NCBI GenBank assembly: GCA_003260075.1
Contig: QLIY01000748.1
Coordinates: forward strand, 1 to 64,000
DNA length: 64,000 nucleotides
Source of the DNA: Phallusia mammillata
Lineage: Eukaryota; Chordata; Ascidiacea; Phlebobranchia; Ascidiidae
Reading direction: 5' to 3'
The translations under genes and the position numbers were made by a program. The notes beneath the pieces were generated by a model that was not told where the DNA came from, ran no database searches, and saw only the letters and a list, made by a program, of their open reading frames with translations. Positions 1-11,603 of this stretch are shown piece by piece (positions within the stretch are counted from its first letter, which is position 1; every line of letters begins with the position of its first letter).

Positions 1-2440
1 TAAGAAGTGGTAAACTGTAGTTGTTAGTTGCTGAGGAACCAGAAAAAAATCATGCAACAGTCGTTTGGGCGGAACATTTCCTGGTACTAGCCTAAAGCAT
101 GCGAATTCTGTTGTTCAAAACCGTAACACGGATTTTACCCAAGTTTACAAGGTAATATTAGTAGTTTGCTTGATTTTTAACAAAAATGTGTATTTTAGGC
201 GTTTCAAAATTTTTGTGTGGTTAAATGTATTTGTGAGATATTGTGTAGTTAAATGTAACTCACTGCATTTCACAATTTCGTACGGTTAGTTGATTCGTTG
301 CCTAATATTTAGCCTAATTTACGGGATAAAAACCACCATTTAAAAATGTCTTCTTTTTAAAATGTTCACCCCTTAATCCTTAGGTAAGAAACAGTAGGGC
401 ACCGTAGCCACTGGTGTTTCGTACAGCAGTCGTCCAGTAAGCGTTGATTGCTTTAAGCACCTCCTCCCGCTTTTACACCTTCCGGCAGAAATTCCGGTAT
501 TGGTGCGCTTTGGTGATTAGAGAGAGTTTAACAGAATTCTGCAAATAGCCTGAACCTGTATTTGACTCATCGCCTTCCATTCAAACCGCTGTCTTTGTGC
601 GCAGACGATACAAGTTTGCTTACAAGTGGATCGTGAACATTATCACAACTTTTCCGACTTTTGCAAAGTAACCGGCGGAAAATTTCGGGTATTAGTTCAA
701 ACGGTTGAAACAGACATAAGTCGTATCGTAGGTAAAATAAAATTCGAAACAACAACTTTGAGGCGTTTTAAAGGAAAATTTGTTTTATTTGCAAACGACC
801 AAAGAGAGCAGGCAATCGACAAAAAGCACGCTCTGGCGCGACTTAGCGGATGTTTAAAATATGATTTTACGACTGAAACCATTCACCAATATGTTAAAAG
901 TAGTCAAAATCTTATTGTTAAATATCTTTGTTAGTCGTTTAAAAAGTTGCATGTTGCCAATTTTTCCCCCAGCACTGTAACTAAATACACTACCCCAAAT
1001 TAGCGTTTAAACAAATATGGTTTAAATGTTTATTCCTTGCAATGTGACTTACATAACAAATCAAGAGAATATCTTGCCGCGCTCTTTGCACTTTTACTAG
1101 TCGCATTCAGTGTTATTTGCCTTGATGAAGGCGACCTTTATAGGACGTCGAAACGTCGGAATAAAAACACAATCGCCAGAAGAGCTCTATAAATTTAATA
1201 TTATGCCTGGCAGCAATGGCTTTTGTAGTGACTGTAGTGAGGGCGGACGTTTGATGAATAAACCGTTTTTACTTTCACAGGCGCAAATCACGAAAAGCAA
1301 AAACCCCTTTCGCTCGATCCAAGAAAGGTTAGAACAGGATTAAAAGCAAGATGAGCGAGCAAAATACCCCGTGGAGTGCAAGAAGTAATATATGTGTGAG
1401 TTGGATTTTTTTTAATAGAAGTTTTTACAAATACTTTGTTCATTTTTGTGTTTTGACACAAACATTTTGTATAGTCCACTAAATCGGAATTCCATAATTG
1501 TAACCTATCACATATTGTTGTTTTGCCGTTTCACGAAGTACGCTATTATGGGATGCCGTCAAATCTGACCTTTTTTACCTACGCGCGCTCTTACGCAAAG
1601 AAACGCAAGTTTGCTATTTCTGTAGCAAGCGTGCGATGTCCGTGTTTATTTAAAACTTTGTTTTTCCGACGCTTAACTAAGTTTGACATCCAAGCTGGTT
1701 CGGTAAAAGATTTTTTTTTTGTAGACGGTAAAATGTCCGCATTGGGAATATCCAGTTTGTATTTTTGCTTTAACAACACAAAAAAATTATTTAATCTATT
1801 GGGGAAAATTTTTGCCAAATGTCTTAGAGCGGTCTTGTTTCGACACGGACCGTTTTAACCTCCAATACATTTATGCTTGTTATATATGAGATAGCAGGTG
1901 TTAGAATTCTGTTTGAATGAATTTTCATCTGGCGTGATAGGTGAAAGTTTTTGCATTGTCTTTGCAGCAGCTGTTAGGCAACCGACTTAACAATGCTTCT
2001 TCTGTTTTGTCAAGCTTCTCTCTGCATCAATAAACTTGAGTCCATCGTCACGTAAGGGTCTGTTAACGTCAGTGCATACGTGGACTTGTGATTTTACCGC
2101 TTCCAATTAAGCGTTGTAATTGTTTTGCTCGACACAAGAAATCCTCCTTTACATGTCAGAAGCTTTCACCGTTTTAAGGACAATACATGCAATAATGCAT
2201 ATGAGACAAATTGAAGATATGTGTACAATAATTAAATTAGAATCACATGTTACATAGCACAAAGTTGCGTTTAGCTATTTCCGGCTTGGTGAATACTTTA
2301 GCGCATTTTTGCTGCTACGATTTGTTTCAGCGAGCAAAACAAACCCATCTCATATCAAACTAAAAAAGCTGAAACTAAACAACAAACAAATAATCAGATA
2401 AAAACTTTTATTGCAAAACTAAATAAATAGTTAAATACAA

Positions 2441-2534
<94 letters not shown>
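2441..2534. other. Poly-G tract, probable encoded gap
   Basis: 94 G in a row; no biological sequence inferred. Confidence 0.8.
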
Positions 2535-2535
<1 letters not shown>

Positions 2536-2546
2536 GCACCTGCAAC

Positions 2547-2727
2547 CAGTGGTGGGATTCAAATTTTTTTCTCAGCCGGTTCTGTCACAAAAGTCATATT
2601 TTTCACCCGGTTCTGTTACAAAAAGTCCATTGACAGTAACCAGTAATGCTAACTGGTTTGCTGATCTCATTAAATTTCGTGAGATGGTTCTACAGAACCG
2701 GTGCGAACCGGCTGAATCCCACCACTG
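2547..2727. mobile_element. hAT-type element, family 'GTGGGATTCA', complete
   Basis: CAGTGGTGGGATTCA to TGAATCCCACCACTG, 181 bp; flanks cctgcaac / agtgcaac (6/8). Confidence 0.75.
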
Positions 2728-2910
2728 AGTGCAACCGAAAGTAAAAAGGAAATTTTACAAATTAAGCAACTTGATTTGGGCGAATTCCTGCATGATGGAA
2801 TGTTGAAGGCGCCAAAATATAAACTTCGTCTGTGGAAGTTTTCATACAGAGCCTCATCTTACAAAATATTCACATAATGCTTCGTCTATATGAAAGTCTC
2901 CACACAATCT

Positions 2911-5233
2911 TCATTTATGTGATTTCCCATCGAGATACAAACTTGCAACTTCCATTTTTGAACCTAAAGTCTCAGCCCACGCTCCAATGCACATCGCGTA
3001 CTGATCCGAGGCTAAATTGACGTCACAACCGCGTTTGTGGTAAATGTGGATGAGGTCAGGGTCAACCATAGACATCACATCAAGGTCAGGGTCGGCTACC
3101 ATCTTCTTGAAGAGGTCGACGTCTTCTCCACCCCAACCTCTTATGTCCAACCTAAAATTCACAAAATTTATATGGAGGATCTGTGTATAAGTTTAATGAT
3201 AAAAATAACGGCCCAAATAGACGTAAAAAGCGACGTGCTTTATTGTTCAAACGTTTCGGCAAATGCTCGTGTTATCATCTGAAGGCCACATCAGTTACAC
3301 CCGTTTATATCCACTTGATGTGGCCCTTTATGTCTATTTGGGCCATTATTTTCACCATTAAAATTACATGGCGGGTTTTATGCAAATATTTAGTCTAAAG
3401 CTACACTGCTTCAGTTGGAACAAATATGGTTTAAATCAGTAGTTCCCAACCAGAGAAGGAATTTTAATGCTTAAGGGAAGGAATTTACTTACATTTTCAC
3501 ATGTGGTTTGTAAATAGACACGTAAGATCTGGGGATATTACAAGTGAAGTTGATAAAAAATAATCTTTGTATGGTTTATCGTCTACTATATGTAGTCTAT
3601 TGGGAAGGAATGAAAATGTTTTGAATTGTTAAGTGAGAAATTTGTCGATAAAGTTTGGGAACCACTGATTTAAATTTTCATTTGTTGCAAATGTGACTTT
3701 CACAGATTGAATGAATTAATGCTGACCATTTACTGCTATCTGCATTTAGGATTTCTTCATCAGATAACTTGCGTAAAACCACAAAGAAATTGACATTGTG
3801 TCATCTGATTATAAATCCTAATAAGGCGGTCTTGGCAGCTCACCACAACTTAATTACACAACAATTTAAGACAAAATAAAGTTAAGATTTGGAAATTTGA
3901 TAAATTACCCCATTTACAACTTTAATCTATTCCTCACCCAGTAGGGTTCATGCATTGCAACATACAAATATATAAAACATCCACACTACAACACAACATG
4001 AGATTATACCTGAAACCCCCAACTTTGAGGTAATCCACTTTGTACATTGCAGCCACTCCATATGCATAATAAATCCAAAATCCTGTTTGTTTGTTAATAT
4101 CCAGTTTGTTGTCGGTTAAAGCTTGTAAACTGGGGGGGGGGGCACTGCCTCAGTTGGAACAAATATGGTTTAAATCAGTGGTTCCCCACCAGAGAAGGAA
4201 TTTTAATGTTTAAGGGAAGAAATTTACTTGAATTTTTAGAGGATATTACAAGTGAAGTTGATATAAAATAATCTTTGTATGGTTTGGCATCTACTACGCA
4301 GTATATTGGGGAGAAATGAAAATGTTTTGAATTGTTAAGTGAGAAATTTGTCGATAAAGTTTGGTAACCACTGATTTAAATTTTCATTTGTTGAAAATGT
4401 GACTTTCACAGATTTAATGAATTTATGCTGACCATATAGTGTCATATGCATTTAGGATTTCTTCATCAGATACCTTGCGTAAAACCACAAAGAAATTGAC
4501 ATTGTGTCATCTGATTATAAATCCTAATAAGGCGGTCTTGGCAGCTCACCAACATTTAATTACACAACAATTTAAGACAAAATAAAGTTAGACTCGGAAA
4601 TTGATAAATTACGCTATTTACAATTTAAAAAAAATCTATTCCTCACCCAGTAGGGTTCATGCATTGCAACATTGAATATATAAAACATCCACACTACAAC
4701 ATAACATGACATTATACCTGAAGCCCCCAACTTTAAGGTAATCCACTTTATACATTGCAGCCACTCCGTACGCGTAGTAAATCCAAAATCCAGTTTGTTT
4801 GTTAATATCCAGTTTGTTGTCGGTTAAAGCTTGTAAACTGGGGACGACTCTCCCTGACTCATCCATCACATCTGGATCATACTGCAAATGACATTAAGTA
4901 ATTAGTTGCAAATGACAAAGGTTTCTTGCAACTCAATAAATGTTACCAACAAAACAAAGCATATAGCATGGAGGTTTATTAAGATCCAACATTTAGAGGC
5001 GTTCAAGAATTACCGAGACCACTCAAATAAATTATAGCATGCCAGCCCTATTGAATCATTATACCGAATCATCCGGTCTGCCAAACATTCCCATATGGTT
5101 ATATTTTATTGAAAACATGCTAGGCCCGTAATGAGGTGTCCTACTAAATGAAGTCTGCCTCCCGAGCTTCAACATAAATAGCAAGGCACACGACAGGAGT
5201 CTTTCCGGGACTCGCGCTTTACCAACTAAGCTA

Positions 5234-5296
<63 letters not shown>

Positions 5297-7438
5297 ACTG
5301 AGCTACACAGGCTCAGTGGTGAACCCGTCGAAACCAAATCACTAGCTGTAATCACTGGTCTGCATGAAGGCTTCAGGGATGATCCAGTATAAATTCATCT
5401 TAACACTGAAATAAGTTTGAAGCTTGAACTTGCCTGTGAATACATTATGGGAAATATGACCCTTTTCCCCATTAATGTGTTTCTTCTCACTCTGTTGAGG
5501 AAATCTGGTCCGATCTTCAAATCAACATCGAGGAACAACACAATCTCATCTTCTTTGCACTGAAATAACAACTTGCATTAATAAGCTGTTACTGCCAGGC
5601 ATAACGTATAAACAAGTATTGCTCACTACAACTTGCATATTTGAAATGATGGCATTACAAAAAGTGAGAACAATTTTGCTTTTGAACACAGCAGAAATTT
5701 TGTGTGTGTCATTTCATTCTGGTTGAAACTTGTTCTTGTGATTCATGGTATGCCAGACTCATTGAAGGTGTTATACCGCATCAGTCCATCACCAAGCATT
5801 GCCATATGGCACGGCACAGACTAAACAAATCCATGACAGGAGTAATTCCGGGGTTCACCATCTGAGCTACACAGGCTTGGTGGTGAACCCGTCAAAAGGG
5901 GGGGGGGGCTCAGTTAAGATGAACATAAATTCATATAAATTCATATATAGCTGCTGTAACAGATGCCCTTAAATGCAACTGATAGCATGTCGTATAGTAT
6001 TTTGGGCTAGTTTTTTATCACCATGATTTTGCACTGATGTTTTTGTGAACTTTATTAGCCAACAACCAAACCATCTGAACAGACTAACAAATCTTCCATG
6101 GTTACAAAAATTTAATCTCATGCTCCACATAAGTCAGGAGTTGTGGATTAAAACTAGAAGGGTGGTGTAGCACATACTGCCCTTGCACATACACTATGCT
6201 CTATTTTAAAACATAAATATATTTCGGGGGGGGGGTCCAATTTTCCAACTGAGCTACACAGGCTTCAAGACTGGTCCCAGTATAAATTCATCTTAACACC
6301 GAAATAAGTTTGAAGCTTAAACTTGCCTGCGAATACATGATTGGGAAAATGACCCTTTTTCCCATTAATGTGTTTCTTCTCACTCTGTTGAGGAAATCTG
6401 GTCCAATCTTCAAATCAACATCGAGGAACAACACAATCTCATCTTCCTTACACTGAAATAACAACTTGCATTAATAAGCTGTTGCTGCCAGGTATAATGT
6501 ATAAATGAGTATTGCTCTTAACAGTGTTTTTTTAAGGTGTTTTCGGGGACCCCCAAATTTCTCCAGCGGTTTCCCAAAATTTGGACTTTCTATTTTTGGG
6601 TATTTAAATGAAACACTTGCGGTCTCTTAAAACTACTTAGTGGTCACCCAAACCAAACCTTAAAAAAACCCTGGCTCTTAACAACTTGCATGTTTGAAAT
6701 AATGACATTGAACAAGATAGAACAATTTTGCTCTCGAGCACAGCAGAAATTTTGTGTGTGGCGTTTCATTCTGGTTGAAAGTAGTTCTTGTGATTCATGG
6801 TACGCCAGGCTCATTGAAGGTTTTATACAGAATCAGCCAGTCACCAAGCATTTCAATTTGACAGGGCACACACTAAACAATCCCATGACAGGGGTATTTC
6901 CGGGCTTCACCAACTGAGCTACACAGGCTCAGTTGAGAAACCCGTCAAAAGTCGAATCACAAGCGCCGTTGCTTGCCTTTTATGCTGCACATGTCAGCTT
7001 TATACTAGGGGACTGCTAGGTTGACTTGTGATTATTGTACTGACCTACATAGGGGCTATAACAGATGCAATTAAATACTCATGATATGCTTCAGCATGTC
7101 ATATAGTATTTTGGGCTAGTTTTTTATCACCATGATTTTGCACTGATGTTTTTGTGAAATTAGCCAACAACCAAACCAACTAAACAGACTAACTAATCTT
7201 CTATGGTTACGAAAATTTAATCTCATGCTCCACATAAGTCAGGAGTTGTGGATTTAAAATAATGATGGAGAGCATTCTGTCCACTAGTATTGCCAGAGAA
7301 ACATGAAACTCAAAAGTGTTTTAAGGCACAACCCTTCTACACTTGTATATAGTGGTGGGATTCAGCTGGTTCTATAGAACCGTCTCATGAAATTTTATGA
7401 GATCAGCGAACGGGTTAGCATTACTGGTTACTGTTAAT

Positions 7439-7522
<84 letters not shown>

Positions 7523-10500
7523 GCTGCAGTCCTACCATGAGTTCGGATGAAGACTTTTGATATTTTTTCACCCACCTGTTTCACACCAGTGTGGATCCCA
7601 ATAGCTCGGTTAAATTCTCCTTTTGTGAAAATATACTCGACCAACGCGTTGGGATTCCGAGCTTTAAACTGATCGAGGACTTGAACTGTGTACACAACCG
7701 AGTCATCCTTCTTAACCTTCTCCCCTTCAGGAGGCTCAAATATCACAAAGATCATACGAACTGCCCCGGACTTGGTCCCGTGAGGTCCAAGCACATTTTG
7801 TTCGTAACGTTGAAGAAATAAATTAAACCTCTCTGTCACCTAAACAAATAATTGCTTTTTACACAAATTATTTGAACAACAAAAAAATACAACAACTTAA
7901 AAAAATCATATCTTGAGAAGTTGCAATACCAAGTAATTACTGTATGCAGGTTTACTTAAGTGATGTTTAAAAATACAAGTTTATAAGTTTAGAAGATTAA
8001 AAAAAGTTTTTTCGAGTTTGTACAAGAAAAATCTCAACATCTCTTGATTATTAAAGTTGGTATTATGGATTGATCATACAGCCAATTTGCCAACATAACT
8101 TTTGTCGGGTTTCATGCAACTTTGTCTCTGTACCTTTGAGAGTGGAGAAATAATGTTTATCATTTCTGTTTGTGTCGATAGCTCGATGTCTAGAAGCTTG
8201 GGTTTCCCGCTGACAAAAGATTTCCAAACTTCAACTGTCGTGTGTTTCCTCCAATCAGCTTTACCACCTTCCTGCTCATTCAAACAACACAGAAAAGGGG
8301 GGGGGGATGGTGTTTAAAAAGTTTTAAAGGGTTGGATAAAGTTGTTTGGTGTTTGCACAGTTTGCAATTTCAGTATTATGGATTGATCATACAGCCAATT
8401 TGCCAACCCAACTTTTTCGGGTATTATGCAACATTGTCTCTGTACCTTTGAAAGTGGAGAAATAATGTTGATCATTTCTGTTTGTGTCGAGAGCTCGATA
8501 TCTAGCAGCTTGGGTTTCCCACTGACAAACGATTTCCAAACTTCAACTGTCGTGTGTTTTCTCCAATCAGCTTTACCACCTTCCTGCTCATTCAAACAAC
8601 ACAGAAAAATCTTGTTACTAATTCTTATGCGCGTGGTAGCACGGCTAGGTAAAATATATCTTTCTAAATTTTTTTTGTGATGGCTGATTTTGTGTCAGAA
8701 GCATTTGCTTCCTTTATTATTTTTTACTGAGAAAGTTTGACTCGGTAAATGTTAACATTATCATTACTACGGGGGGGGGGCTGAAGAAGAAGCATTTGCT
8801 TCCTTATTATCATTTACTGAGAAAGTTTGACTCGGTGAATGTTGACATTATCATTACTACCATTGGAGGGACAGATCCTGTGAAAAACATCTATATTTAA
8901 AATATAAGCTGATTTGTATGTGAACAAGTCAGTAACTCAAGCACTTTGGTGTTCTGGATCATGAAGCATATTTATATCTGGTAAAGTGTAGACCAGGGGT
9001 CGGCAAACCCTGGCATGCGTGCCAAGGTTAGCACGCGAGGTGGTTTTTCATGGCACGCCAACCAATTTGCGTGTTTATATTGAAGTAACAATTTCACCTG
9101 TTACACTTCTTGTTTATAGTTTTTATCATGCCATTGTTATAAAATTCGGCCTTACATGCACTAAACACTCTGCCTTCTCTTTAGTATTGATATCTGCTGG
9201 CACGAACCAATATTATTTAGAATAACGTTGGCACGCGAGGTCATTAACACATGGAAATAACGGGGGGGGGGCGTTGGCACGCGCAAGGTCATTAACACAT
9301 GGAAATAACACATAAATTGGCACGCGTCGCCGAAAAGGTTGCCGACCCCTGGTGTGGACTGTATACCCTCTACTTGTGATGGGATTTGACTCCACAAATC
9401 TATGAGCAGCTTTAAAAATACTGTTTGTTGGTTGCAATGGCTTACTGATTAGTTGACATTTATGTTGAGAATGTTAACACCAAGTTGTTGTAACTTTTTT
9501 ACTGGTTCTTCACTTTCATCTTTGCTGTCTGTTACTTGTTATAATAACAACCAAATTCATGACTACTCACCTCCAGATTAACAAGATAAGTGAATCCATG
9601 AAAAGGATCGGATTTTCGAAACATTCCCGTCACTGATAAAGGTCCGGTCGACTTCTTTGTGTTGGAATCTGAAATAAGGAATTGGGAGTAATGCTGGAAT
9701 TGTTGTGTTTTTCTGCAAAACATCTGTTGTTTCTCCCAAAAACTTTAAAAAGTATAAATTCTAGTGCACAAGATATACAGGGCGCTAGTGGTGACTTGAT
9801 TTTTGTTTTTATGTGTAAAACACCACAATATTGATAAATACCATGAGTTCGAATGAAGACTTTTGATATTTTATCGACTTCATCAACCTCTCGTTTCCAC
9901 ATCCCGTTCAAACCGATCCGCGGTTCTTGGTTTGTGATTTCATAATTGTGTCTCGATGTGAGGAATCTCCATCGATGGGTTTCATCTTCTACTGATGATA
10001 AAGGTTTGTATCTGTACGACCTGAAAAATAAAGGAAATCAAACATATACGAATGAAACTTTTTAGTTTTGTAAATTTTATCAATTTTTGCTTTGCAAATT
10101 GGAATTTCCGTCAACTTGTTATTTCTTTGGCAAGAAACCTTTTTGCTTGCAAACTCAAATTTAAGAAATGTCCGTTTAACACAGAATAAAATGCGTTTTG
10201 ACATATATACCAGAAAAGCTGACACAATAAAGCACAAATAAATATTTTTACAAAAACCATGATAAAAAAGATGAAAACACAAAACATCCCATAGCTGATA
10301 AGGATGTTAAGTTTGTGGCCAGACCATCTTAAATGACACTTAGGTGTTATATACTACACATAATGCAAAGAGAACAAAATACTACTGAAACCTGTAGTAA
10401 CTCTTCGAAATGTCCAAGTTGTTTTTCATTTTAGTTTCCATATCGAGCCGAATATTTCCACACGGAAGACAGGCATCCACAAATCTGAATATATGTTTGT

Positions 10501-11603
10501 GTATGTTACACTCGCTTGTCTTATTAACCTTATTGTTCATTTAAAAGATGGTGGTTTAAATCTACAAAGATTTAGTCCATTAAAACTACAAAATTATATT
10601 ATTGCAAAGATGTTTTATGGGGGGCTTGTTTATTTTTAAACATCTTTACCTTTGGCAAACACATTGTTGGATGGGACGTGGTTCTGAAAAACAAATATAT
10701 ATGTTGTTAGGGTTGTAAAATAAAAATGTGTTATTTTGACCGTAAACATGCAAAACCATTTGGTATCAGTACTTTTCCTTACAACAAGATTTTGTTATTT
10801 CCATGCATCTTGCATTGTTCACTATAATGCAACTTTCAAGTTTTGTGCATTCCAAAACACAGAGTGACAATACACCAGCAATTTGTAGACAATGACATAG
10901 ACATGCTGTTGACATTCACATGCAGCAAATAAATTGCAACGTGCTGGACTTACCGAACCAGGGAAAACCTTTGAATTATTTGTGAAACAAAATTTAGCAA
11001 TGACAGAAATTTTAATGATGAATGTTACACACGGAAAACATTTTGCAAATATCTAAAATTAGGTTCAAACAACTGATTATTTTAAATTGCACAATATGAG
11101 TCAATTAATAGAGCTGATAAATTTCTATAATTTTTCCTTTTAAATTGATTGTGTGATTACAAAATTGGTGATAGAAGATCTAATTATCATGCTCACAGTA
11201 GTATTGTGTGGTCGTGGATGTGGTATTTTTCAACCAATAAATCTGTTTGGCTTTCCAAACATGGCAAGGTGGGTGCTACAATGCATTAACTATATTTTTT
11301 CCATTTTTGGCTGAAAGTAATATACACTTTGGAATTTTAAATTAATATTTCTACTGCATGACAATTTGCTAAAATATACAGACAGTTACCAGTTGTAACA
11401 TAAGAAGCTAAAAACACGTCAATGACAGGAAAAATTGTCTATAAAATAATGCAAATACCTGCCACATCAAACGCTTTTGAAATTTCCTGTGTCCAAAGTT
11501 GTCCAAAAACAAACCATCCAGCGGCGAATGATAAAAGAAATTGAAATTTCTGGTTATTTCGTGATGGAAAAAACTTAATCTTGCGAAGATTTAGTCTGAC
11601 CAT
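2911..11603 (-). CDS. CSGALNACT1/2-like: Chondroitin sulfate N-acetylgalactosaminyltransferase-like glycosyltransferase
   Basis: Likely adds GalNAc to the chondroitin linkage region or chain in the Golgi lumen. Ten exons, phases all agree: 11603-11459, 10683-10650, 10484-10392, 10020-9842, 9668-9571, 8271-8134, 7839-7576, 5559-5434, 4881-4718, 3151-2911; 493 aa (human relatives about 530-540). Residues 20-37 are a hydrophobic signal anchor after a basic N-terminus (type II topology). The metal-binding DVD motif is at 328-330, followed by the family's TGFW, VGGF and GWGGEDV (419-425) motifs. GWGGEDV and length favour CSGALNACT over CHSY/CHPF; paralogue not resolved. Exon 2 is only 34 nt. The intron after exon 8 starts with GC rather than GT. 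Second haplotype copies exist for exon 6 (8583-8446), exon 8 (6452-6327) and part of exon 9 (4131-4010). Start chosen as the only ATG before the anchor. Confidence 0.88.
3437..3667. mobile_element. hAT-type element in glycosyltransferase intron 9
   Basis: CAGTAGTTCCCAACC at the left and GGGAACCACTG at the right; 8-bp flanks gtttaaat / atttaaat. Confidence 0.75.
4010..4131 (-). pseudogene. Truncated haplotype copy of glycosyltransferase exon 9
   Basis: Nearly identical to the 3' part of exon 9 at 4718-4881, with the same GT donor, but cut off at a poly-G gap (4132-4142). The flanking 3410-3960 also matches 4145-4700. This is an uncollapsed allele, not a second exon. Confidence 0.8.
5238..5295. 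other. Poly-G tract, probable encoded gap
   Basis: 58 G inside a SINE copy (5040-5370). Confidence 0.8.
6327..6452 (-). pseudogene. Haplotype copy of glycosyltransferase exon 8
   Basis: 126-nt copy of the DVD exon at 5434-5559 with the same phase and the same GC donor. The surrounding 6236-7250 repeats 5390-6225 with small differences, joined at the gap 6226-6235. Allelic duplicate produced by assembly. Confidence 0.8.
7351..7438. mobile_element. hAT-type element, truncated by a gap
   Basis: Left half only; ends at the poly-G gap 7439-7521. Confidence 0.65.
7439..7521. other. Poly-G tract, probable encoded gap
   Basis: 83 G between a truncated hAT element and exon-like sequence. Confidence 0.8.
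8446..8583 (-). pseudogene. Haplotype copy of glycosyltransferase exon 6
   Basis: 138-nt copy of exon 6 (8134-8271), same acceptor and donor, open frame, mostly silent changes; joined by the gap 8297-8306. Confidence 0.8.
8994..9351. mobile_element. hAT-type element with CAGGGGTCGGCAA ends
   Basis: Duplication gtgtagac / gtgtggac (7/8) at 8986-8993 and 9352-9359. Contains a gap (9262-9271) with an internally repeated 45 bp. The element at 44994-45286 is the same family inverted. Confidence 0.85.

Larger units (their letters stand above)
1..2910. other. Left flank, no confident gene
   Basis: No gene is supported here. Seen: a reverse copy of the 'TGCCAGGCATAAT' ribozyme-type repeat at about 1100-1225; an acceptor-like site at 1280 followed by a GC-richer stretch with an ATG at 1351; open frames at about 600-934 (plus) and 1591-1858 (minus, basic, no good start) that match no family I recognise; a shared repeat at 2268-2365; a gap at 2441-2534; and a hAT-type element at 2547-2727. 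A minus-strand AATAAA at 2407-2412 could end the neighbouring glycosyltransferase transcript. Confidence 0.5.

Noticed and set aside
626..934. 102-codon frame
   Set aside because: No ATG at the frame start, no recognisable domain, no partner exons; kept only as a note in the flank entry.
7372..7550. Poly-proline C-terminal extension of the glycosyltransferase exon
   Set aside because: Read-through of a GT donor into a gap; the exon ends at 7576.
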